Positions 48,990-56,944 of a DNA stretch of 64,000 nt are shown here, one piece after another. Source of the stretch: Corallococcus sp. CA053C (lineage in GTDB: Bacteria > Myxococcota > Myxococcia > Myxococcales > Myxococcaceae); contig NZ_RAWA01000008.1 in NCBI RefSeq assembly GCF_003611675.1, positions 1 through 64,000 on the forward strand, read 5' to 3'. The position numbers and the translations under genes were made by a program. The first letter of the stretch is position 1. Each line of letters opens with the position of its first letter. The notes beneath the pieces were generated by a model. That model searched no databases and was not told the origin of the DNA. It saw only the letters and a program-made list of their open reading frames with translations.

Positions 48990-50924
48990 ATGCAACCGAA
49001 CCGTTCCAGAGCACGCCTCTCCGGAGCGCGCGCTATCGCGACCACGCTCGCATTCATATGCGCCGCCTGTTCGAGCGAACCGCCGGAGCACCCTCCGGCC
49101 AGCGTTCCGAGCCTTACGGCAAGCCAACCGCCCGCCGCGCCGGCGCCTCCTTCGCCAGCGCCCGCCGCGCCGGCGCCTCCTTCGCCAGCTCGCGAACCCA
49201 CGCTGCTGCTCTCTGACCCCGCGGAGCTGATCATCCTGGAGCGGCAGGGGCTGTCTTTTGGCCAGCAGTTGGGCGCTCCGGCCGAGGACGCACAGAGCCT
49301 CCTCAAATCGCCACGGTATGCGTCCTTCGTCTCGGTCATCGAACGCGACCTTGCCGAGCTGTCCAGTCGGGACGGCGTCGCCCTCAGCCAGTTCCCGCTC
49401 GATCCCAAGCGCCTGAACTACGTCTTCGATCCGAAGTGGCTGCGCTCGCCCGGCGCGCGCTTCCAACTGGTGGGCGTGGTCAACCGGCTCGACATGCGCT
49501 TTTCGACTCCCAAGGAGTGTGGCCAGATCCGGCTGATCTATCGCCTCTCCTTACAGCCGAAAGGCCGGCCCGTCGTCCGCCTGCCAATGACTGTCAACGT
49601 CATCCGGCCGTTGCCCATGGGGCCGGGCGGGAGCTGCAGGGAGATCGCCCGGCAGTGGCGCGCGCTGCCGGCGAACGCCTCCGAGCGAAACGCCGCGGTG
49701 GGGCGGATGGTGACCCAACTGCCGCCCATGAGCCACCTCGAGACGAACTTCCAGAACCTGCACGGGCCGGGAACCCTCGAGGCGGACGATCACGCGGAGT
49801 ACGTCCTCAGGTCCTTCGACGTGAGGCCGGATCGCCTCATCCCACGGCTGCTCCTCAACACGCCTCGGGCGGACCTCAACCCGGCGGAGCGGAAGGCGCT
49901 GGTGGAGTGGATCGCGAAGAGATTCATGGACATTGACGCCGGGCGCTCCGTCATTCCGGACAGGTTCTTGGCCACGCGGGCCATCTCGGTGAGCCCCCGC
50001 GGGCTCTCCAGGCCCGCCAATCGCGTCTTCAGCTCCCTCTTCAAGGCAGAGATCGACTCGCGTGCGTTCGCGGATCTCCCCTATGCCAAGGCGAAGCTGG
50101 TTCGCTCCCCGCGGGGCCTGCTGCGACGGCTGGACGGCTTCACGTGTACAGGCTGCCATCAAAGCCGGTCCGTGGCGGGCTTTCACCTCCCCGGCGAGGA
50201 GAGAGCGCCGGACCAGACGTTCAACGCCCTCGCGGTCGGCGTTTCGCCGCACCTGCATGAGGAGCTCGGCTGGCGGGCACGGATGCTCGCCAGCGTGGCG
50301 GACGGGACAGCCTTCGCTGAGCCGCGACCGTTTCCCGAACACCCCACCTCGGCCGGCTTCTATGGCTCACATTGTGGGCTCGGAGATCCAAGCTTCGCGG
50401 ACTGGACGTGCCCGACCGGGTTCGAGTGCCGCGACAGTCACCACGACGAAGTCGGGTTCTGCGCGCCCGCGATCCGGACCACCGGCGACGCGTGTGAGAA
50501 CGCGCGGGTGGTCGCCCACCCGGGCGCGAGCGGCGACCAGATCGTCGCCGATCCGCCCGAGGTGTGCCAGGGGCAGCCCCCGGACGCCATTCCGTGTTTC
50601 GCCAATCGCTACGGGTTCCCGCTCGGGCTTTGCGCCGTGGCGTGCGCCCAGCCCGGCGCGCGCTCGGGCTCCTCGGTGTGCGCGCCGATGCTCGTCTCCG
50701 GCTATGAACAGGTCTGTTTTCCGCTGGAGGAGCCGATTGAAGACTGCGTCCGGAAACGAGGGCTCGTGGCAGCCGTGACCACGCGCGCCTGTTCCGTCGA
50801 CGAACCCTGCCGCGACGACTACGGCTGCAGCCGTTACCCAGGCAGCGCCCCTGGAACAGGGGCTTGCGTGCCTCCATACTTCTTGTTCGACTTCCGGGTC
50901 GACGGGCCCAAGCTCGACCGCTGA
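48990..50924 (+). CDS. Lipoprotein with a c-type haem motif
   Basis: The start is the ATG at 48990 with AAAGGTG six bases upstream; the long ORF upstream reads through remnants. A signal peptide ends in FICAAC (lipobox-like, Cys about 26). A Pro/Ala linker follows, built from two exact 30-base repeats, then a 550-residue body. FTCTGCHQSRSVAGF at about 385 is a CxxCH haem-attachment motif. The C-terminal 150 residues hold many cysteines (CPTGFECRDSHHD, CSVDEPCRDDYGC). The layout resembles myxobacterial exported cytochrome-like lipoproteins. The motif suggests covalent haem and a redox role at the cell envelope; no further function is known to me. Confidence 0.78.
   Translation: MQPNRSRARLSGARAIATTLAFICAACSSEPPEHPPASVPSLTASQPPAAPAPPSPAPAAPAPPSPAREPTLLLSDPAELIILERQGLSFGQQLGAPAEDAQSLLKSPRYASFVSVIERDLAELSSRDGVALSQFPLDPKRLNYVFDPKWLRSPGARFQLVGVVNRLDMRFSTPKECGQIRLIYRLSLQPKGRPVVRLPMTVNVIRPLPMGPGGSCREIARQWRALPANASERNAAVGRMVTQLPPMSHLETNFQNLHGPGTLEADDHAEYVLRSFDVRPDRLIPRLLLNTPRADLNPAERKALVEWIAKRFMDIDAGRSVIPDRFLATRAISVSPRGLSRPANRVFSSLFKAEIDSRAFADLPYAKAKLVRSPRGLLRRLDGFTCTGCHQSRSVAGFHLPGEERAPDQTFNALAVGVSPHLHEELGWRARMLASVADGTAFAEPRPFPEHPTSAGFYGSHCGLGDPSFADWTCPTGFECRDSHHDEVGFCAPAIRTTGDACENARVVAHPGASGDQIVADPPEVCQGQPPDAIPCFANRYGFPLGLCAVACAQPGARSGSSVCAPMLVSGYEQVCFPLEEPIEDCVRKRGLVAAVTTRACSVDEPCRDDYGCSRYPGSAPGTGACVPPYFLFDFRVDGPKLDR
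49131..49190 (+). repeat. Two tandem 30-base units in the lipoprotein linker
   Basis: The 30-base unit at 49131-49160 is repeated at 49161-49190 with only the last base changed. It encodes PAAPAPPSPA twice, a flexible spacer. Such repeats can expand or shrink by slippage. Confidence 0.85.
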
Positions 50925-51366
50925 CTTGCTGTCGGCCTCGACAGGACCCCGGGAGCTACGGCCCTGGCTCGGGTGCGGTGTCCCCGAGCAGGCGCGTCTT
51001 ACCCAAACGGCATTTTCGTACAGCAGCGCGCCGTTGCTCAGGGCCCCGCCCCCTGCGTGTTCATGGGTAATAGCAAACCCAGGGCCAGTGACTGATTGAA
51101 AGACATCACTGTCCGGAACGGGAGCGCCCGCGCGTGCGGGACAAAACCGCCGCCAGGGCAGCCCCTTATACCCCCCGGTGTCATATTCCTTTACGCTCAC
51201 ATCCTTGGAACCTGGAGCATTGATGCTCCAGATAGTTCTGTGAATACGAGCTATTCCCATCTGTCGGTCCGAGTGGCCCGACAGTTGCTCCATGTCAGGG
51301 CACTCCGACCGCGGCTGCTGGGAAGTTCAGGCGGCGGAGTCATCCCCCGAACCAGAGGAAACGGAA
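50925..51366. other. 442-base intergenic region
   Basis: No gene recognised on either strand. It holds a tight palindrome, CTGGAGCAT-TG-ATGCTCCAG at 51212-51231, about 135 bases before the metallopeptidase gene. It may be an operator or a short hairpin in its leader. Confidence 0.45.
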
Positions 51367-52137
51367 ATGCTCAAGAACGCGGTAGTCCTCGTGGCGAGCT
51401 GTGGCGCGCTGATGGCCGGTTGCGGTACCGACGTGGAGAGCAAGAACCAGGAGATCGTCTCCAACCTGGTCAAGGCCGGCTTCCCGGCTGACGACATCAT
51501 GCTCGTCGACGACGCGGTGTACGTGGGCCGCGACGCTCACGTGACCCTCGAGGCGTCCCGCGAGATGCTCCAGACCGACAAGGGGACCCAGGAGCAGTAC
51601 CGGACGACCAACCTGGTGGGCACTGGCGTGACGAAGATCTGCATCAACCCCACCTCCACGTTCAACAGCTACAGCCGGCTCAGCCAGGGCCTCGATCTGG
51701 CCATCGGCAACTACAACGGCCTGGGTCTCAGCTTCACCCTGGTGCGTGGCCCCACCACCGGCTGCAGCGCGAACATCACCGCGACGATCACCTCCGGCGC
51801 CGGCGGCTCCTCGGGCTTCCCCTCGGGCGGCCTGCCCTACGGGACCCTCAACATCGGCACCAGCCTGAACACCTACAGCGTGGACGTGAACGAGCACGTC
51901 ATCACCCACGAGATCGGTCACACGATCGGCTTACGCCACTCGGACTACTACAACCGGTCCATCAGCTGCGGTGGCACCGCCACCAACGAGGGCTCCTCGG
52001 GCGTGGGCGCCATCATCATCAACGGCACGCCGGCCAATGCCACGGTGGGCGGTTCCATCATGAACTCCTGCTTCCGCTCGACCGAGACCGGTGAGTGGAC
52101 CAGCACGGACATCACCGCGCTGAATACCCTCTACTAA
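51367..52137 (+). CDS. M57-type zinc metallopeptidase (HEIGH) lipoprotein
   Basis: From the ATG at 51367 (GAGGAAAC upstream), 256 residues. A lipoprotein signal peptide (MLKNAVVLVASCGALMAGC, Cys 19) precedes a mature protease. The zinc site HEIGHTIGLRHSDYY at about 181 gives HExxHxxGxxHxD, as in the metzincin-like dual-action HEIGH (M57) peptidases. A propeptide-like stretch lies at 25-90. IMNSC late in the protein may supply a Met-turn. Exported, outer-membrane-linked protease, probably predatory or nutritional. Confidence 0.85.
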   Translation: MLKNAVVLVASCGALMAGCGTDVESKNQEIVSNLVKAGFPADDIMLVDDAVYVGRDAHVTLEASREMLQTDKGTQEQYRTTNLVGTGVTKICINPTSTFNSYSRLSQGLDLAIGNYNGLGLSFTLVRGPTTGCSANITATITSGAGGSSGFPSGGLPYGTLNIGTSLNTYSVDVNEHVITHEIGHTIGLRHSDYYNRSISCGGTATNEGSSGVGAIIINGTPANATVGGSIMNSCFRSTETGEWTSTDITALNTLY

Positions 52138-52763
52138 GAAATGGCGCGCCTGCCCCCTCGTCCGTTCATGATTCCGTGGGGCAGGTGTTCCTCGCGGGCA
52201 CCGCATTCCCGGGCATTCTGGCCTGTGGAGATGAGGTGCCCGCGCATCCCGCAGTCTGTGGAAGCTCGAAGCCGGCGGAGGTGAAGAGCCTCTCCCAGTG
52301 AGGCCCGACCGCGGATTTCAACTCCATCAACAGCTCCCCGCTGGTTGATGAGATCCCGCCGGCTGTTCTTCTCCATGGGGGCCTCCGCAAGCGATGAAGG
52401 CGAAGCCCATGCTTCGCTCGAAAACCGAGCGGAATCCCATGCTGCTCACCCTCCTTGGGCTGCGCGCATGGCGCGAGGCTTCTCGGTGTGGAGGTCCTTC
52501 CTCCGGGACTGCCAAGAGCGAGGCTCGGGGGCTTGGCGCTCTCGGGAGGCGCAGGAGAGGGGGCTGACTGTCTTTCGGGAGGGGCGAGAGCCCGGTGAGC
52601 CTCGGCCCCACGCGCCTCGCTCACTCGCCTTGACGCACCCCATGACGCAGCTACCGAATTCTGGGTAGGCACACCGGTACGTAGCCTCATTTCATGCTCA
52701 CAGCCGCCTGACCCCGTGAACACTTACATCCCGAGGACTGGCGCATGCCCAAGAGGACCGTGC
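52138..52763. other. 626-base gap with repeat copy C
   Basis: No intact gene. A CCTGCCCC...GGGGCAGG stem (52149-52185) just past the peptidase stop may end its message. Open frames in the middle show no recognisable protein. Repeat copy C occupies 52612-52673. Confidence 0.45.
52612..52673 (+). repeat. Dispersed short repeat, copy C
   Basis: The shortest copy. Left end GCGCCTCGCTCACTCG, then TTGACGCACCCCATGACGCA, right end ACCGAATTCTGGGTAGGCAC. It lacks the inner TGACGCGCG part seen in A and B. Confidence 0.65.
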
Positions 52764-54077
52764 CTACTCCTGCGTCGCCTCCACCATCCGCGGCGGCGGG
52801 GACACCGTGAGGATGCCGCTCGCCCCCGGTGCGCTCCGCGCCAGCACGCGGCCGTCGGAAGACACCACCGCCGCGACGCCTCCCAGCGAGGCTCGCACTG
52901 CGGGCATGCGCAGCTCCACCGCCCGCATCACCACGCCGCCGATGGCCTGATCCATGGCGAAGCGACTTCCAGCCAGGGGCAGATCACTGGCCAGGACCGC
53001 GAGCAGCTCTCCTCCCGCCTCCCGTCCACGCAAGGCGGTGGCGCGGCTGAAGGCCTCGTAGCAGATGAGCGGAATCACCTTCCGCCCCGCGAGGGACAGC
53101 AGCGGTCGCGCCTGGCTTGCGACCAGCGGCTCCCCTCTTCCCTGAAGCCCGAAGATGGAGCGCTCGCCGATGGGGACGAGTATGGACTTCCCTCGGGTCT
53201 CCTGCAGACGCCCGTCCCCATCAAAGGCGGCGGCGGCATTGAAAAAACCCTCGGGCGTTCGGAGCGTCAGCCCCGCGATGGCGGGGACCGGCAGGCGCGC
53301 ATCGAAGGCCTCGATGACCTCCGGCCGTGACACACGCCCCTCGGTCCCCCGCTGGAGCCCCCGTACCGTGGACTCTGGCCAGATGAGCCGCTCCGTGGCC
53401 TCGGGCACCGACTTTGGCACCCGCACGGAAGAGGCCATGTGGACCACGCCCGTCCCCTGGAGCGCATCGTCCGCCACGGGCAGCCGGGGCAGCGCGGCCA
53501 GGGCCACCATGACGCCCACGGCCGGCAGCAACAGGCGGCGCGAGCGCAGGGCCACGGCCTCTCCAACGCACACGGCGGCGAGCAGGCAGAGCACCAGTGT
53601 GGGCACCCACCCCACGAAGCCCACGGCCCTCAGGATTGGCGGCTGCATCCACTGGGAATGCAGCACGTGCGTCATGGAGAAGCCGCTCCACGCCTCCAGC
53701 CCCGCCTCGCCCAGCACCCATCCCACCGGCAACCAATACCTTGGAGGCACCCGCTTCACGGGCAGCGCCGCCAGCGCCAGCAGTGGCACCTGGGACAGCG
53801 CCCCCGTGGCCGTCCAGCCCAGAAACGCCACGATGAACGGAGGAGGAAGCCAGGGGGCCGTGTAGAACCCCGCCGTCCCCACCCACCAGTGCAGGGCCAC
53901 GCCCTGGCGCACCAGCGCAGCCAGCAGCAGCGCCGCGGCGGCCTGGCGCCAGCCGTTGGCGCGGTGGAGCGCCCACCCCAGCAGCGCGATGCCCACCCAG
54001 GCCAGAGGCTGCGCCCACGTCCACAGGAAGGCGACGCCCAGCGCGACACCCGAGCCCAGGGCCAGGAGCAGGCTCAT
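52764..54077 (-). CDS. Shortened apolipoprotein N-acyltransferase-like (Lnt) protein
   Basis: The start at 54077 overlaps the stop of the upstream gene (ATGA). The 437-residue protein has about six N-terminal membrane helices (to about residue 205) followed by a nitrilase-type domain. The Lnt catalytic triad is in place: Glu in IWPESTV (about 234), Lys in GKSILVPIGE (about 296), Cys in PLICYEAF (about 337). Lnt adds the third acyl chain to the N-terminal Cys of lipoproteins in the inner membrane. The stretch before the Glu is about 20 residues shorter than in ordinary Lnt, and the NDxWF-type loop reads SDLPL. It may therefore be a specialised paralogue. It is the last gene of an operon with the caspase-like lipoprotein and perhaps the Cys-tail protein. 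Confidence 0.82.
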   Translation of the reverse strand: MSLLLALGSGVALGVAFLWTWAQPLAWVGIALLGWALHRANGWRQAAAALLLAALVRQGVALHWWVGTAGFYTAPWLPPPFIVAFLGWTATGALSQVPLLALAALPVKRVPPRYWLPVGWVLGEAGLEAWSGFSMTHVLHSQWMQPPILRAVGFVGWVPTLVLCLLAAVCVGEAVALRSRRLLLPAVGVMVALAALPRLPVADDALQGTGVVHMASSVRVPKSVPEATERLIWPESTVRGLQRGTEGRVSRPEVIEAFDARLPVPAIAGLTLRTPEGFFNAAAAFDGDGRLQETRGKSILVPIGERSIFGLQGRGEPLVASQARPLLSLAGRKVIPLICYEAFSRATALRGREAGGELLAVLASDLPLAGSRFAMDQAIGGVVMRAVELRMPAVRASLGGVAAVVSSDGRVLARSAPGASGILTVSPPPRMVEATQE

Positions 54078-54748
54078 TGCTTCCGGAACCTCTCGGGCGG
54101 AACGGGGACCAGCGCCGTGGCCTCCCCCGGGAGCGCCACCTTCACGAGGTTGGGGTGCTTGCGCGCCAACCGGGCCTCCAGCACCGCGGGCTCCCAGCGC
54201 GACACCTCTTCGAGGGCCGTGTCCATGGCCTTCGCATCCAACCGCCACAACTCGAGCGCCTTGCCAGAGCGCGTACGGACGAAGCGAGCGCGCTGCTCGG
54301 GGCTCCCGGCCTGGAAGAAGCCCTCGTCATAGAGCAACCCATCCAGGGGCAGCTTGTACGTGGAGCCCAGCACCCAGGCCCCCGGCGCCTCTTCCGCGAG
54401 CGCCGTGAGCAGCGGCGTTGAGAAGCCGTAGCAGGTATCCAGGACGATGAGGTCCGGGCGGTAGCACCGAGCCACCCGCGCGAGGTCCTCCGGGGACGCG
54501 TTGAGATAGCTCGGCGGCAGGCTGTGTCCGCTGAGCACGAGCACCTCGGCCCTCACTCCAGAGGGACAGGAGAAGTCCTCGAGGGCCACATGCGGGCAGC
54601 GGCCATCGGAGCAAGGCGACTGCTGCAGCTCGGCGACATCCGCTCGTGAGTAGATCGCCACGACACGCTCCTGCACACCGGGGGCCTGCTGACACGCGCA
54701 GGCCCCCAGAAGCAGGGCCAGGAGCCAGTGCCTTACCAACACAGTCAT
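54074..54748 (-). CDS. Lipoprotein with caspase-like His/Cys pair
   Basis: A 224-residue lipoprotein (lipobox LGAC, Cys17). The rest shows a clan-CD peptidase pattern. AEVLVLSGHSLPPSYLN carries a strand ending in SGH (His75). PDLIVLDTCYGFSTPLL is a strand ending in DxC (Cys106). AWVLGSTYKLPLDGLLYDEG resembles the substrate-pocket strand (GSxxxxPxxGxxY) of caspase/clostripain/gingipain relatives. I saw no existing family assignment, so this is inference from motifs. It would sit in the periplasm or outer membrane. The gene overlaps the Lnt-like gene by four bases. It is 40 bases downstream of the Cys-tail protein gene, so all three may share one message. Confidence 0.7.
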   Translation of the reverse strand: MTVLVRHWLLALLLGACACQQAPGVQERVVAIYSRADVAELQQSPCSDGRCPHVALEDFSCPSGVRAEVLVLSGHSLPPSYLNASPEDLARVARCYRPDLIVLDTCYGFSTPLLTALAEEAPGAWVLGSTYKLPLDGLLYDEGFFQAGSPEQRARFVRTRSGKALELWRLDAKAMDTALEEVSRWEPAVLEARLARKHPNLVKVALPGEATALVPVPPERFRKQ

Positions 54749-54788
54749 GGACGGTTCCAGTTCCTGGCTCGAAACACCGGTAGGCCTG

Positions 54789-55523
54789 CTAGCAGCGGCA
54801 CCAATACGAGGCGCACCACGAGCGGCAGTAGTTGCTCAGCCCGGTGAGCCTGCAGCCGTTGCGCCTGTACTGCTGGGAGCAGCCGACGGTGGAGCCCACG
54901 TACCAGACGCCCACCGCGATGAGGCCGACAACCGCCGCGGCGCCGCCCTTTCCCGTCTTGTCCTCGGGAAGGTACTTGCTGATGACTTCAATCATCGTGA
55001 ACAGGGAGTACTCGGAGACGCTGTCCAGCTCCCCGGTCTCGAGGAGGATCTTGGCCGCTTCGTCCTCGTTGGCGGCCAGCTTGTCACCCACCATGATGGT
55101 CTTGTCCGCGTTGAAGACCATGTGCAGCTTGCCGCCTTCATGGTGGACCCAGGCGTCGCCCGTCTCGTTGTTCACCGTGTAGAGGGTGCGCTCCCCGGTC
55201 TTCTCGTCATACACCTCGAGGACGGCGTCCTCCGTGCCGCGGACGAGCGTCTGCCGCAGGACGAAGTTCATGAAACGGGGCACCTCGTCATGCATCGCAA
55301 TGCCCAGCCGGCCAAACCGCTCCAGGCTCCCGTCGACGACCAGCGCGGGCTCCACGTCGCTGAAGACGATGTTCGCGGCCAAGGCCTCGCGCGCCTTGGT
55401 CATCGGGTTGGCCTCGGGAGCACGGCTGCAGCCGATCTGAATGGTGAAGACCGCGAGCATCGCGAGCGTTACCGCGCGCAGGCCGTTGGAAGAACCACGG
55501 TGTGACTCAGCCGGATGAAACAT
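54789..55523 (-). CDS. Exported protein with internal hydrophobic segment and six-cysteine tail
   Basis: A 244-residue protein. An N-terminal hydrophobic segment ends in a weak lipobox (FTIQIGC, Cys32). The middle 150 residues are mixed alpha/beta and unrecognised. Residues about 193-214 form a second hydrophobic stretch (GGAAAVVGLIAVGVWYVGST), directly followed by VGC. The last 30 residues (from Cys215) are basic and aromatic, with Cys at 215, 224, 233, 237, 242 and 244, the last residue. The second segment plus Cys looks like an internal lipobox. GGAG lies about ten bases before the ATG. It is the first gene of the caspase-like/Lnt-like set. No homologue is known to me. Confidence 0.75.
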   Translation of the reverse strand: MFHPAESHRGSSNGLRAVTLAMLAVFTIQIGCSRAPEANPMTKAREALAANIVFSDVEPALVVDGSLERFGRLGIAMHDEVPRFMNFVLRQTLVRGTEDAVLEVYDEKTGERTLYTVNNETGDAWVHHEGGKLHMVFNADKTIMVGDKLAANEDEAAKILLETGELDSVSEYSLFTMIEVISKYLPEDKTGKGGAAAVVGLIAVGVWYVGSTVGCSQQYRRNGCRLTGLSNYCRSWCASYWCRC

Positions 55524-55999
55524 GTGGGGACACTCCTCTTGCTGCGGGGATCTCGCACCCGGCTCAAGGCCGGGTGCGATGGTTGCGGCACTCCCCGTAA
55601 AAGCAGGAAGTAGGCCATCTCTGGCTTCCCTCGAATCTGTGTTGCTACGCCGGTGCCGTTGTTGCGTCCGCCGCTACAAACCCTCACTCTCCGTGACATC
55701 CGGCGCTACAACCCCCACTGCTCATCCAGTGCGCGCGTAACGGGCCGGGGTCATGGCTCGCAGTCGGGTCGGCCAAGCTGTTCGCAGCCAGGTCGGCCAA
55801 GCGGATCGCGCGCCGGAGCAGTGGGCGCGGCGGTCGGCTCAGGGCGGAGGCAGTCGGAAGAAACGTGGCCAGTGGGTGGGCTGAGTACCTACCTGGGCGG
55901 TCATCCCATGCATCCTCGCGCACCACCGAGCACCGCCGGAGCGGTGTGCGGAGGGACGCGCGCGGATGAGTTACCGGAGAGTCGACATGGACAGGTTGA
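55524..55999. other. Decayed transposase upstream part and gap
   Basis: No intact gene. Broken frames from about 55740 have the Arg/Ala-rich style of the IS30 N-terminal half but with stops and shifts. An imperfect duplication of CGCTACAA-CCC motifs lies at 55670-55720. The rest is unassigned. Confidence 0.4.
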
Positions 56000-56321
56000 G
56001 AGAGCTGGTGCGGCTGTGAGCTTGGCCCGAACACTCCGGCGCTCACTGACGTGGGACCGCGGAACGGAACTCGCGAAGCACCGGGAGCTCGCGATGGCGA
56101 CCGACTTCTCCATCTACTTCTGTGACCCGCAGAAACCCTGGCAGCGAGGAACGAACGAGAACACCAACCGGCTCCTTCGGCAGTACTTCCCAGATGGAAC
56201 GGACGTTTCGGCCTTCTCTCAACGAGACCTGGACACAGTGGCGCTCCGACTGAACCAGCGTCCGCGAAAGACCCTGGGGTTTGAAACTCCCGCTGCCAAA
56301 CTACAGCAAGTGTTGCGTTGA
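56000..56321 (+). pseudogene. IS30-family transposase C-terminal fragment
   Basis: Codons read LRRSLTWDRGTELAKHRELA, then IYFCDPQKPWQRGTNENTNR and KTLGFETPAAKLQQVL to the stop at 56321. These are the second Asp and the final Glu regions (NENTN) of the IS30 DDE domain. The N-terminal half upstream is rearranged and out of frame, so the element is inactive. Confidence 0.85.
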
Positions 56322-56429
56322 CCGGTTGAGCGCACCTTCTCCACCTCAACGTGACAGCGCACCCGACGGAGGAATGGAGCTGGTCCTCCCGGACGGAGCC
56401 TGGCAGCAGCGGCGCTGCGGTGATTGAGG

Positions 56430-56790
56430 ACGACTGGCACCGCGAACCGCACCTTGTTCCAGCTCGACTCGTGCAACGGCTCCTCGGCGCAGACGTTCCG
56501 GCGGGAAGGGCTGGTCTTCGTCGGCAACGCGGGCAAGTGCCTGGGCGTCCCCTCTCCGTATGACGGCTCGGAGACCTGGATTTTCGATGGCTGGGGTGGG
56601 CATCCACGTGTCACGGCGGCGCGAACCCGCAGTGGACGTTCAACCAGGGTGGGGAGATTCGCACCACCGCACTCCCTGGAGCACGTCCGATGGGACGCTG
56701 CCGTTCCTGTGGGCCTGCCACGGTGGTGACAACCGGCAGTGGGAGCACCGTTGGTCGCCGGAGCGAGGTGACTGCGTCGGCACGCGGGAA
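56430..56790 (+). pseudogene. Ricin-type lectin domain remnant
   Basis: Pieces in shifting plus-strand frames read TLFQLDSCNGSSAQTFRREG, GNAGKCLGVPSPYDGSE, ANPQWTFNQGGEIRTT and DNRQWEHRWS. The repeated C.G...Q.W (QxW) pattern is that of ricin-type beta-trefoil lectins. At least two frameshifts and no start mean it is not expressed as a lectin. Confidence 0.65.
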
Positions 56791-56944
56791 GTGTTCGAGG
56801 GTGTGTCACGACCCTCTCTTGTGCGACGTGATGCAGCACCATGTCGGGCTGCGTCACGCCAAGGACGGGGTTGCCAGAACGGAAACATTCAGGCAATCCC
56901 AGACACGGGGACACTTGTCCCCAGCCAACAGAGGGGGAAGTGCC

